Source: Kiritimatiellia bacterium (GTDB taxonomy: Bacteria > Verrucomicrobiota > Kiritimatiellia > RFP12 > UBA1067). From it: a DNA stretch of 50,308 bases. The stretch covers positions 1 to 50,308 of the forward strand of contig JAGBZX010000029.1 of assembly GCA_017628025.1 (NCBI GenBank). The letters run 5' to 3'. Shown here piece after piece: positions 7,501 through 14,557 of this stretch. Under the pieces are notes generated by a model that ran no database searches, had not been told where the DNA came from, and saw only the letters and a list, made by a program, of their open reading frames with translations. The position numbers and the translations under genes are program-made. Each line of letters opens with the position of its first letter. Within the stretch, counting starts at the first letter, position 1.

Positions 7501-9060
7501 TCTATCTCGTGGTCTGGTACTTCTTATGCAGCAAGAAAAATGCTATTTAGTTCTACTGATACAGCGATAACATTTGCTTCAGGAACATATTTAAAGACCG
7601 ATGTTTTTGAAGCAAACGGTATTAATGGCGAACAGCCAACGCTTACGCTTTCCGGGGGCTGGCAACTTGACGCAAAGACATACGCGAGCGCAACTGGAGT
7701 TCAGTTGGGCGGGTGCGATGCCTCGCGAGGCGTTGGTCTTGTAGTAAATTCTCCTTATGTTAATCTGGAAGAAAATAACAATTGCATATTTAACGAAAGT
7801 CCTGTAGTGTGGACGGGCGCGGCGGGAGATTCAAGGTTCCAGACTGCAGGCAACTGGAAGAACGGTATTGCACCGGCAGAAGGCGATTATGTAGAGATAC
7901 CTTCAGGAGCAAGTATAAGCATATCCTCCGCTACAAAAGTTGGTTCGCTTTTTGTCGTCGGAGGAGAGGCGGCAACGACTCTTACGGTGCGCGGCAGCCT
8001 TGAGGTCAGCGGCTATCTTTATGTTGGACCAAAGGCTACGCTCATTTTAGATGCGCCAGTAGTAGTCAACGGACAGCTTTTAATAGACGATGGTGGCGTT
8101 ATAACTCATACCAGAGGAGGGACTGCCGAGACGTATAAAATGAATCTTACGGTTTATGGCAATATGTCGATAGAAAAAAGCGCTAGGGTACATGCGGACG
8201 GCAAGGGATATACTGCTGCCACGGGACCGGCATACGGTTCATTGGGAATAGGAGCATCTCACGGAGGCTGCGGCTCATATAATACGGAAGCAAGTGACGT
8301 TAAACGCTGTTACGGCTCATATATCGCGCCAAATACTTATGGCTCAGGAGGCTACGCTCAAGGCGCTGGCGGCGGAGTCGTCAAGATTACAGTCGGCGGC
8401 GAATTGAGAAACGACGGTGTTATTTCGGCGGATGGTGCGCAAGGCGCAGACTGGTACACGTCTTCTGGTGGCAGTATCCATATAAAGTGCGGTAATTTAA
8501 CTGGTGCTGGTTTAATAAGCGCTGTTGGCGGTATGGGACTATCAAACAACCAGGGCGGCGGCTTGCTTGGCGGCGGCGGGCGTATCGCAATTGAAAAAAC
8601 TACCGATGGAGATTTTTCAGGATTTCTTGGCAGTGTCACCGCATCAGGCGCTCCCTATACGGTCGCTCAAGATCCAACGCGCATGCCTCATGGCAGCGCA
8701 GGTCCCGTTACTTGGATTTTGCCAAATTCAAGGCCTTTAATAATTGTCGATAACAAAGGGTCGACAGCGCAGCACTGTTTGGGAATAGAGTTGCCGACTT
8801 CAAGCGCTGGCGATACTCCGAAAGAAATGAGGAAGTTTGATATTGTTCTTAGGAATTCTGGCATTCTATCACTTCAAGGGGATGTTAGGATATATGATTT
8901 GGCTTTAGAGACAAGCAATACAAAACTTTATCTTAACGGGTATAAGCTTACGATTGTTTCGTCAAACCATAAAAACCGCAGGAACTGGAAGGGAACTGTG
9001 GATACTGGAAGCGGCGGTACGATAGAGTGGGTTAGTGGTTTTTCGCTTGTGATTCGCTGA
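4507..9060 (+). CDS. Giant secreted repeat protein, beta-helix/adhesin-like
   Basis: A 1517-residue exported protein with a signal peptide at 1-18 (LIGSSFA). Function is not recognised; by architecture it is a surface or extracellular beta-solenoid protein. A cassette occurs three times, at about 190-310, 520-640 and 1245-1370. Each copy runs CYGS-x3-P-x-YGS-x-GYA (copy 1 diverged), then GGGxxxxTVxG, GGSIxIxAKxLxGxG and GGGGRIAI. A separate W-rich motif (W-x-G ... NW ... G-x-P-x-x-x-D) is seen at about 22, 864 and 1101 and appears to open modules. There is no autotransporter barrel, PEP-CTERM or LPXTG signal at the C-terminus (GFSLVIR). A strong promoter and AAAGGAG site precede it, and it appears monocistronic. 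Glycine is locally very high. Confidence 0.8.
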   Translation: MKQLVVFALTMLIGSSFAADKYWTGATSASAALAGNWCDDPELTQVSTAAPTEGDNIYLTQGSAAMTWDINNISVGSWTQNGYAGTVTFYTGNKQGISVNVYGYLSDDGVTRILKATGDIVLNTGTWTTPNQPSMSSSYTAWKNGQGVYRMIVDVDGKFTLGADAKIDLTNKGFLYKQGPGTGTYNKSCGTHGGMGASTNSDSLNKNCYGVIHSPITIGSGSGNQNYNGGGAVQMKVGGVAEINGSIIVTGKKSRYHVGAGGSIYIIAKSLVGSGMLNANGAIGEDNTYDSGGGGGRIAIKLTGTDASIDAFSGTIQAKGGDYSGNSALNDATGGTIYIEEASDVQKCGTLIIDGLNGGSSVKVVGKESYTLINESILDGVVPKKIILRPYAKLGLAFNGEYTLPPYEIDATSSVIVCPSCNLVLDKPLDFTLYLGEAGSTVTPGEPLNGELDLNSGVKLYVDNTATINGSFRIKSGGTLTHFKNQASRKMNLTITGDMTVEEGGSVTATALGNGTTGRAAKNGGGSYGGRSGNSFLKCYGSVREPNSYGSQGYASAATVNGGGLIRFTVNGDLIMNGTITCNGSSSSTYPGSGGSINIKAKSISGTGSISANGGAYTGTKTASSGGGRIAIHLTGEGEDFSSFDISKITAYGGVKSSTNIGGAGTVYLKNGDEAINEGTLIIKNKGIPTSYTDFITGSVTDLDVGKVLIENARLFVSNTTVKVSKGWETSSTAVLTSEENGNIQLTGDDDFVIKGINEFYSIKCEVPGKKIKFGTTEGDVFSVCEGGIIGITGTEEKPIELLPAVEGETWRIKLPTSKLSEFNMQYLLVDRSDASSGEAIISADSAEKTQGSNVNWRFAAIVYGDENKWLGTASAQWNEPSNWSLGRVPVETDNITISPSDNTPELSADIVALGFVVEAGAKVKLCGCNLTIQENFSINGIIECSSKERITLAGSTISMASGSLVSAYSTVVITGSGEQSVSMNANLYDLVVEKTGGSISWSGTSYAARKMLFSSTDTAITFASGTYLKTDVFEANGINGEQPTLTLSGGWQLDAKTYASATGVQLGGCDASRGVGLVVNSPYVNLEENNNCIFNESPVVWTGAAGDSRFQTAGNWKNGIAPAEGDYVEIPSGASISISSATKVGSLFVVGGEAATTLTVRGSLEVSGYLYVGPKATLILDAPVVVNGQLLIDDGGVITHTRGGTAETYKMNLTVYGNMSIEKSARVHADGKGYTAATGPAYGSLGIGASHGGCGSYNTEASDVKRCYGSYIAPNTYGSGGYAQGAGGGVVKITVGGELRNDGVISADGAQGADWYTSSGGSIHIKCGNLTGAGLISAVGGMGLSNNQGGGLLGGGGRIAIEKTTDGDFSGFLGSVTASGAPYTVAQDPTRMPHGSAGPVTWILPNSRPLIIVDNKGSTAQHCLGIELPTSSAGDTPKEMRKFDIVLRNSGILSLQGDVRIYDLALETSNTKLYLNGYKLTIVSSNHKNRRNWKGTVDTGSGGTIEWVSGFSLVIR

Positions 9061-9095
9061 GATAGGAAAATCATCGCCAGTTATTTATGTTGTTG

Positions 9096-9124
9096 GTGAC
9101 AAAAAGCCAACGATGTGGTATACT
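9096..9124 (+). promoter_or_regulatory. Promoter of the 9131 gene, leaderless type
   Basis: GTGACA (9096-9101), a 17-bp spacer and TATACT (9119-9124) preceded by TGG. Only 6 nt separate the -10 from ATG 9131, so the start of transcription should fall on the start codon. An upstream ATG at 9113 lies inside this promoter and cannot be on the message. Confidence 0.75.
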
Positions 9125-9130
9125 TTTTAT

Positions 9131-10192
9131 ATGAAATTTCTATTGCTCGGTATCTTGATATTTGCGACTTTTATAGCTTATGCTGACGCTTTGAAATTAA
9201 TGAAGCAAGGTCATTATTTCGAGGCGTATACAGCATATACGAATATAATTTTTTCGGAAGATACTTCAGTAAATGAATCTAAGAGGGCGCAATCGTTGCT
9301 AGATGCTTCAAGGTGTTTAGTTAAGCTTAAAAACTACAATGAGGCTTTTGAATTTCTTAAAAGTGTTGCTTCAAGCAGAGATGAGTTTGCTGTAGTAGTT
9401 GCTTGCTCGCAAGCCTTAGGTGAACTTTGTCATACAGGAACCATGATTAAGGGTCAATATCTAAGAGGAGAGAATAGCTCAACTTATTCGTCATGCGAGT
9501 ATGATAGAGTATTGAGACTTAGGTGGCTAGTAAGAATCATGCCACGAGTGTATATGCAGAGCAAACTTAGACAAAGATGGTTTTGGACTGAGGTTGTAGA
9601 GTCACTAGAGATGAATGGGCGCAATAAGAGTGATGCGTGGAAGCTTTTTGAACTAACTAATCTAACTAAATTGCCCATTAAGGTTGTTAAGATTGGTGGC
9701 AGAGGTTCAGATTCTGAGCAAAAACCTGCTCAAATCAATGAAAAGGGGGAAGTTGTGTTTCATTCGCTTCCTAAGTCATGGGGCAATGCTCTCAATGATG
9801 GCCAGCGATGGATGTACGCTAATGACATGCGCGCGGCAGTTGATCCAAGGGGTAGAGAAAAATCGGCCAAGAGTTTAGGTGATTTTGCGTATTGGCAATT
9901 TGGAGTAGGAAATCTTCACAGTTCCACGAATATGATAGCGACTCTTAAAACTCTGGAAGACGATGAAACGCTAATGGAGATTAATGGCGAAATAAAGAAA
10001 ATCAAGTTGCCGATGGAATACAATTACCTTAGAATGTGGCGAGAAATAAAAGATTATAAAAGTATCGGAAAAGAGTATGAAAGAAGATATCAGTTCGCAA
10101 AAGCAGTAAAAGCATACGAAATTGGTAATTTAAAAGAGGATATGAGCAGAATAGTTGATTTTTTGGCTAGTCAAACCAAGTCCAATTTCTGA
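9131..10192 (+). CDS. Secreted TPR-like protein of unknown function
   Basis: A 353-residue protein with a clear signal peptide (MKFLLLGILIFATFIAYA, 1-18). Residues about 19-85 (LMKQGHYFEAYTAYTNI, then LLDASRCLVKLKNYNEAFEF) look like two TPR-type helix pairs. The C-terminal half (for example FAYWQFGVGNL, then RYQFAKAVKAYEIG) is unfamiliar to me. The start at 9131 is chosen because the promoter -10 box overlaps the earlier in-frame ATG and because the signal peptide begins here. It ends immediately before the promoter of the Wza-like gene, which suggests a link with exopolysaccharide export, but no specific role can be given. Confidence 0.7.
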   Translation: MKFLLLGILIFATFIAYADALKLMKQGHYFEAYTAYTNIIFSEDTSVNESKRAQSLLDASRCLVKLKNYNEAFEFLKSVASSRDEFAVVVACSQALGELCHTGTMIKGQYLRGENSSTYSSCEYDRVLRLRWLVRIMPRVYMQSKLRQRWFWTEVVESLEMNGRNKSDAWKLFELTNLTKLPIKVVKIGGRGSDSEQKPAQINEKGEVVFHSLPKSWGNALNDGQRWMYANDMRAAVDPRGREKSAKSLGDFAYWQFGVGNLHSSTNMIATLKTLEDDETLMEINGEIKKIKLPMEYNYLRMWREIKDYKSIGKEYERRYQFAKAVKAYEIGNLKEDMSRIVDFLASQTKSNF

Positions 10193-10222
10193 TTGACAAA
10201 CACGAGGGAAATGTGGTATAAT
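10193..10222 (+). promoter_or_regulatory. Promoter of the polysaccharide export operon, leaderless type
   Basis: TTGACA (10193-10198), an 18-bp spacer and TATAAT (10217-10222) preceded by TGG. ATG 10232 follows after 9 nt, so the 5' leader would be 0-3 nt. The -35 overlaps the end of the upstream gene. Confidence 0.85.
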
Positions 10223-10231
10223 CCAAAAAAA

Positions 10232-10891
10232 ATGAAGGCTATCTTTAGAGTTTTTTCTATAATATTTATTTGTCTAATAATGGGCGCGTGCGCGTCCATC
10301 ACTGAGATATTTGCGCCTAAAGAGCCTGTAGATACTAATGTTGTAGCTACTTGGTGGGATGGACCACGCATTCATAAAGGCGTATCTTTGATTGTACAGG
10401 TAGGCTCTGATGCAATGACGCCAATTACGATGGAATGTATCGTAGACGAAAATGGCGATATAGTTCTTCAGCATTTATTGCAAGAGCCTGTAGCGTGTGA
10501 TAACTTAACGCTAGATGCGCTTAAAAACAAGCTAGTTAAGGCTTACAAGGTTTACTACACAAATCCCAAGGTTACCGTAACATTTAGACCGTATGATGGT
10601 AGAGGCGTCTCCCCGTGGGGGACAGTGACGGTGCTTGGTGAAGTTCGTTCGCCAGGGCCTGTTAATATGCCGCCGACTAATGATATGACTGTTACGAAAG
10701 TTATTCAAGCCGCTGGAGGACTAATGCCTTATGCTGATCAGCGCAAAATTAAAGTCACGCGCTGTGACAGAGACGGCAAGCAGAATCAGTATATCGTAGA
10801 TGTTGATGAAATAGGCAAAAAAGGTCGCCCCGACAAGGACATGGTTCTTCGTGCTGGCGATGTTGTGTGGGTGCCTGTGACTTGGTGGTAA
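10232..10891 (+). CDS. Wza-type polysaccharide export lipoprotein
   Basis: A 219-residue lipoprotein with a hydrophobic leader ending LIMGAC and a lipidated Cys at about 19. A polysaccharide-export (PES) domain covers about 45-130 (DENGDIVLQHL, LDALKNKLVKAY, NPKVTVTF). An SLBB domain follows (VTVLGEVRSPGPVNMP, then VTKVIQAAGGLMPYAD). In this family the protein forms the outer-membrane exit channel for capsule or exopolysaccharide made by a Wzy-type pathway. It is smaller than E. coli Wza, having one SLBB unit, which is common outside enterobacteria. It heads the run leading to the Wzy- and Wzc-type genes. A start at TTG 10193 is ruled out because that codon is the -35 box. Confidence 0.88.
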   Translation: MKAIFRVFSIIFICLIMGACASITEIFAPKEPVDTNVVATWWDGPRIHKGVSLIVQVGSDAMTPITMECIVDENGDIVLQHLLQEPVACDNLTLDALKNKLVKAYKVYYTNPKVTVTFRPYDGRGVSPWGTVTVLGEVRSPGPVNMPPTNDMTVTKVIQAAGGLMPYADQRKIKVTRCDRDGKQNQYIVDVDEIGKKGRPDKDMVLRAGDVVWVPVTWW

Positions 10892-10913
10892 TTTTTTAAT
10901 TCAGGAGGCGTAC

Positions 10914-11837
10914 ATGAAAAAAATAATTACAGTTGCATTAACAGTGGTGTCTATGGCATCGGTAATGTTTGCATTTGGTAATACTGCTCAAAAGGAGATG
11001 TCCCTTGCCCAGGCGCGTAGCAAGATTACTGAGTTAGTCTCTACGCCAGAATCTATTGGTGGCGTTATGGCTCAGCTTTCTGCTGATAATCAGAAGAAGT
11101 TCGTTTCTGACATTAACGCAGCTATTTCTAATATGCGCGCAACTGTTGAGGAAAAGGCAGCTAAGTTTTATGCTGTAAATAAGGCGATACTTGTAGCTCC
11201 TGGTACAAAGAGCAAAGGCTCGATTCTCGCAGAGATTTTTGCAGTAGTTCCTACATCGGCACTTGCAGTAATAAACGAGCGCTTCGCTTCTGATCTTTTT
11301 AATCGCGCTGCCGATCCTTCTCGTACATATAGCGATGATGAGTTTACGAAGATTGCTCAAAAATCAATGAGCACGATTATTGAGCGTTGCGAAAAGGCAG
11401 ATGACGCCTCTATTCGTCAGTCTTTTGCAATTCTCATGTTCGTGCGCGCCTCAAACGGTACTCCAAAAGATCTCGATAAAACACTTGTTCAGATGATTCC
11501 TTCAAAGGAGGCTCGCGAAATCGCGCTTGATGAGTGGATTGGTCCTGCGCTTGGCAAGACAGGCGCTAAGTCTTATGAGCCAATGCTTGGTGTTACTGAC
11601 GCTGGCGAGTCGATTGATGTGCCTATGACTCTTGGCATGATCGGTCCGTCTATCATTGATGTAATGTTCCACGATTTAGCTAGCCAGTCGGGCGTCGCTT
11701 CTCAGATTTTCCACGATGCTGGCACAGGTTTGCCTCAGCGAATTGTTGATTTAGAGAGAATGCCGCGTACGCTTAACCCAGAAGCGCCATTCTATCCATC
11801 AAATACGCGCCCTGGTTATCAAAAACAGGAGATGTAA
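10914..11837 (+). CDS. Secreted protein of unknown function in polysaccharide cluster
   Basis: A 307-residue protein with a signal peptide (MKKIITVALTVVSMASVMFA). The mature part is largely helical, with SLAQARSKITEL near its start, and ends in a proline-rich tail (LNPEAPFYPSN). I do not recognise a family. A strong CAGGAGG site precedes the ATG. It lies 22 nt after the Wza-like gene and 19 nt before the outer-membrane barrel gene, so all three should be one transcript. A periplasmic accessory role in polysaccharide export is inferred from context only. Confidence 0.75.
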   Translation: MKKIITVALTVVSMASVMFAFGNTAQKEMSLAQARSKITELVSTPESIGGVMAQLSADNQKKFVSDINAAISNMRATVEEKAAKFYAVNKAILVAPGTKSKGSILAEIFAVVPTSALAVINERFASDLFNRAADPSRTYSDDEFTKIAQKSMSTIIERCEKADDASIRQSFAILMFVRASNGTPKDLDKTLVQMIPSKEAREIALDEWIGPALGKTGAKSYEPMLGVTDAGESIDVPMTLGMIGPSIIDVMFHDLASQSGVASQIFHDAGTGLPQRIVDLERMPRTLNPEAPFYPSNTRPGYQKQEM

Positions 11838-11856
11838 TTCAAAACGGAAGGTAAAA

Positions 11857-13113
11857 ATGAAAAAGACTCTTTCTTTAGCTCTCGTAATTACGACTGTAGC
11901 ATCTACTGCATTTTGCGCTAGTGAAGTAAATAGGCCTTCTGGTATTCGCCTCGGTAAGCGCATGACGCTTAGGCCATATGTGTCTATGTCATATACGTTT
12001 GACTCGAATATTGATCATGACCATACTGAAAGAGCAGGCTCTATTTGGATAGTAAGTCCTGCTATGGATATGATTTACAAGTCCGACAATTGGGATGTTT
12101 CTGCTCGTGCATGGTATGATTATCACGCTTATGAGGGTTATCACAAGCAGCTTAATGCCTCATCCTATGGTGAAACATTTAGCCTTAAGTGGAACGATAA
12201 AAATCCTAAGGGGTGGAATCTTGTTTTAACTGAACGTTATCAGAAGATTTCGCAAGATGATGATCTTTCGAACCATGGCGGCAGGGGCCTTGGCCGCGAT
12301 AGACAGCTCTTTACTGTTGACAGCGTGTTAGGTCATCGTTTTACCGAGAAGATTCATGCTAGCGTGGCTGGTGGCTACTATTACCTTGATTATGATAATT
12401 CTCAGAAGTCCTATGGTACGCTTTACGGCTGGAGACGCGCTCTTGCTGGCGGTGAAGTGGGCTATGCTTTCTCAAAGTGGTTTGACTTCCTTATCTCTGG
12501 CTCCTATCAGTGGTACTGGCAGGATAATTTCGAGAATAAAAACGTCTGGGATACTCCGCCTAACACAACTAGCGAGAAGCTCGCTAATAATTCCTCTGGT
12601 TACACTGTTTCAACAGGTATCGGCTCTCACTTAACTGAGCGTATCTCGTATCGTGCGCTTCTTGGTTGGAGCCGCTTTGAATACGCAAAAGGTCTTAGCA
12701 ACCGTGATAATGTGACGTATTCATTATCTGCCAACTGGAAGGCTAGCGATACTTTAAGTATTATGCTTTTAGGCTCTAGTTACTATCAGCCATCTGAAGT
12801 ATATTATGGTTCATCGATGATGGTTAGTACTATTGGGCTAGGTGTTGGCAAGTCTCTTGTCCGTGGAAAACTTTCTGCTACTTTAGACTTAACTTATCGT
12901 CATGAGGAAACGCAGTACCAAACATTAGCAGGGACTGGTTTTGACGAAGATATTATCACTGGCCGCGTTGGTCTTAACTATAATATCAACAGATTTGTCT
13001 CGCTCTTTGGTCGTGTTGAATATCAGACAACTATGACAAGCGGCCAGTACTATGGTAGCATCTACGATTACGACCGCTTCCGCGGCACGCTTGGCTTACG
13101 CCTAAGCTATTAA
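11857..13113 (+). CDS. Outer-membrane beta-barrel protein of exopolysaccharide locus
   Basis: A 418-residue protein with a signal peptide (residues 1-20, ending STAFCA). The mature chain consists of alternating aromatic strands, starting TLRPYVSMSYTFDSNIDH. It ends in LGLRLSY, a C-terminal aromatic typical of BAM substrates. The layout resembles EpsL-like or BBP2-type barrels found beside exopolysaccharide genes. It may form or assist the export pore for the polymer. An AACGGAAGG site precedes the ATG. Assignment to a named family needs a profile search. Confidence 0.78.
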   Translation: MKKTLSLALVITTVASTAFCASEVNRPSGIRLGKRMTLRPYVSMSYTFDSNIDHDHTERAGSIWIVSPAMDMIYKSDNWDVSARAWYDYHAYEGYHKQLNASSYGETFSLKWNDKNPKGWNLVLTERYQKISQDDDLSNHGGRGLGRDRQLFTVDSVLGHRFTEKIHASVAGGYYYLDYDNSQKSYGTLYGWRRALAGGEVGYAFSKWFDFLISGSYQWYWQDNFENKNVWDTPPNTTSEKLANNSSGYTVSTGIGSHLTERISYRALLGWSRFEYAKGLSNRDNVTYSLSANWKASDTLSIMLLGSSYYQPSEVYYGSSMMVSTIGLGVGKSLVRGKLSATLDLTYRHEETQYQTLAGTGFDEDIITGRVGLNYNINRFVSLFGRVEYQTTMTSGQYYGSIYDYDRFRGTLGLRLSY

Positions 13114-13117
13114 CAGC

Positions 13118-14518
13118 GTGCAGAAATTTGCTTCTAAATACGCACTTGCGGCGCACTTGTCATTCTTGACGGTGGCGCCGCTCGTCCTATTGCAGTATTG
13201 CTCCGTATTTCAAACGGCCACAGCGATGCTGTGGATTGCTTTTATCTCTTTAGTATGGGCGTTTGCTGCCCCTTCAGTGTTATCTTCTGAAGGTGTTCAT
13301 GCCTCCAGAATCCGAGTATTAAAGGGTGTTAAAAGAGATCCTCTTTTTTGGTTTTCGTTAGCTATTGCCTTGTTTGCTGCACTTAGGTGGCTTAATTCAG
13401 GCATAGAAACAATTTATGATTTTGATATTCAAGATTGGAGGGTAAAAGGCTCTGCATTAGAGTTTTTGCCTTCGGCTGCCAAGGGGTCTGGTTATTTAGA
13501 GTTTTCCTTTGCCGTTTCACTAGTAGTCCTTCTTGTTGGCACGCGTCATTCATTAGGAAGAAAAGCTAGGTTTTTTTATGTTGGTTTCTCTTCTTTTATT
13601 GCTGCTATCGCCGCGATTGTTCAATTGGTAATGTGGGATTCGGGAGATGCTCTTCTTGTGGCAAGGGCGGCTTGCGATATTATTGATCCATCGTTTATAG
13701 GTACTGTGTATGCTGTTTTCGCAATTGCTAGTTTTTTCACAATAGCCATTTCATTTGAAAACAAATGGTCTCTAGCGGCATTTTTATCTACCTCAACGGC
13801 AGTACCTCTTTTAGCAAATGCTGTTGTATTTTCAACCCCTACTACGATAGCATTTATGCTCGCGGCAATTTTGTTGTCGCTATTAGCGGTATTTCCATAT
13901 GCGATTAAGAATTTGCAAGGTTCGCAAATAATTAAATGTTTGCTTTCGTACATAGTCTCTGTAGTATGTGCCGCGCTTCTTCTAATGGCTATATCGGAAG
14001 ATGAATTTTTACTTCATAAGGTATCGTTCTTTACTGATTGGCAATTCTTTACAAAAGAAATTGCTGCTAAGCGAGAAGTCTTGTCTGGGGCATCATTGAA
14101 AATCTGGCTTGAGAACATTTGGTTAGGTTGCGGACTTGATTCGTTTAGGCTTGAGCTACCGTTTGCTCTTTCTAATGAAGCTAGAGATATAGTTTCTCCT
14201 AAGCAAACCGCTCCTTTAAATGGCTGGTGGTTACTATTGACGGAACGCGGTATTGTAGGAACGCTGGTTTTCGTAATAGTTGTTATCTTTTTAGTTTTCT
14301 CACTCTTTTATAGATTAGTTTTAGCTATTAAATCTTCCTTTTCAGCGGATGGTGAAGAATTAGCCTATTCGCTATCATATATGTTTTTCTTGCCGGTTAT
14401 AGTTCTAATGTTTCTTACAGCTTGTACATTCTTTGAAGTGTCGGCATGGAGAATAGATGTGCTATTGCCAATGTGCGGTTTCTTTGTGGTAGGTGCAAGA
14501 TCCGTTCGAAATGGTTGA
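13118..14518 (+). CDS. O-antigen ligase/Wzy-type polysaccharide polymerase
   Basis: A 466-residue integral membrane protein with about 10-12 hydrophobic segments. A large soluble loop near 300-370 contains the region ENIWLGCGLDSFR, followed by NGWWLLLTERGIVGTLVF. A G-x-G-D/N-x-F pattern followed by ...LLTERGIVG is characteristic of the Wzy_C/O-antigen-ligase family. It would polymerise or transfer undecaprenyl-linked glycan at the periplasmic face. The start is GTG at 13118, 4 nt after the previous stop, implying translational coupling. It sits between the barrel and the Wzc-type kinase, as expected in a Wzy-dependent export locus. Confidence 0.8.
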   Translation: MQKFASKYALAAHLSFLTVAPLVLLQYCSVFQTATAMLWIAFISLVWAFAAPSVLSSEGVHASRIRVLKGVKRDPLFWFSLAIALFAALRWLNSGIETIYDFDIQDWRVKGSALEFLPSAAKGSGYLEFSFAVSLVVLLVGTRHSLGRKARFFYVGFSSFIAAIAAIVQLVMWDSGDALLVARAACDIIDPSFIGTVYAVFAIASFFTIAISFENKWSLAAFLSTSTAVPLLANAVVFSTPTTIAFMLAAILLSLLAVFPYAIKNLQGSQIIKCLLSYIVSVVCAALLLMAISEDEFLLHKVSFFTDWQFFTKEIAAKREVLSGASLKIWLENIWLGCGLDSFRLELPFALSNEARDIVSPKQTAPLNGWWLLLTERGIVGTLVFVIVVIFLVFSLFYRLVLAIKSSFSADGEELAYSLSYMFFLPVIVLMFLTACTFFEVSAWRIDVLLPMCGFFVVGARSVRNG

Positions 14519-14557
14519 GGAAAAGTAAGCGGCAGAGTTATTTTAAAGGAGTTTTAA

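Noticed and set aside
9091-9110. Terminator hairpin GTTGG/CCAAC after the giant gene
   Set aside because: Only five base pairs, no T-run, and it overlaps the -35 of the next promoter.
9113-9130. Upstream in-frame ATG for the 9131 gene
   Set aside because: The codons lie within the -10 region, before the predicted transcript start, and would block the signal peptide.
10193-10231. TTG start 13 codons upstream for the Wza-like lipoprotein
   Set aside because: The TTG is the first half of the -35 TTGACA, and the lipoprotein signal begins at ATG 10232.
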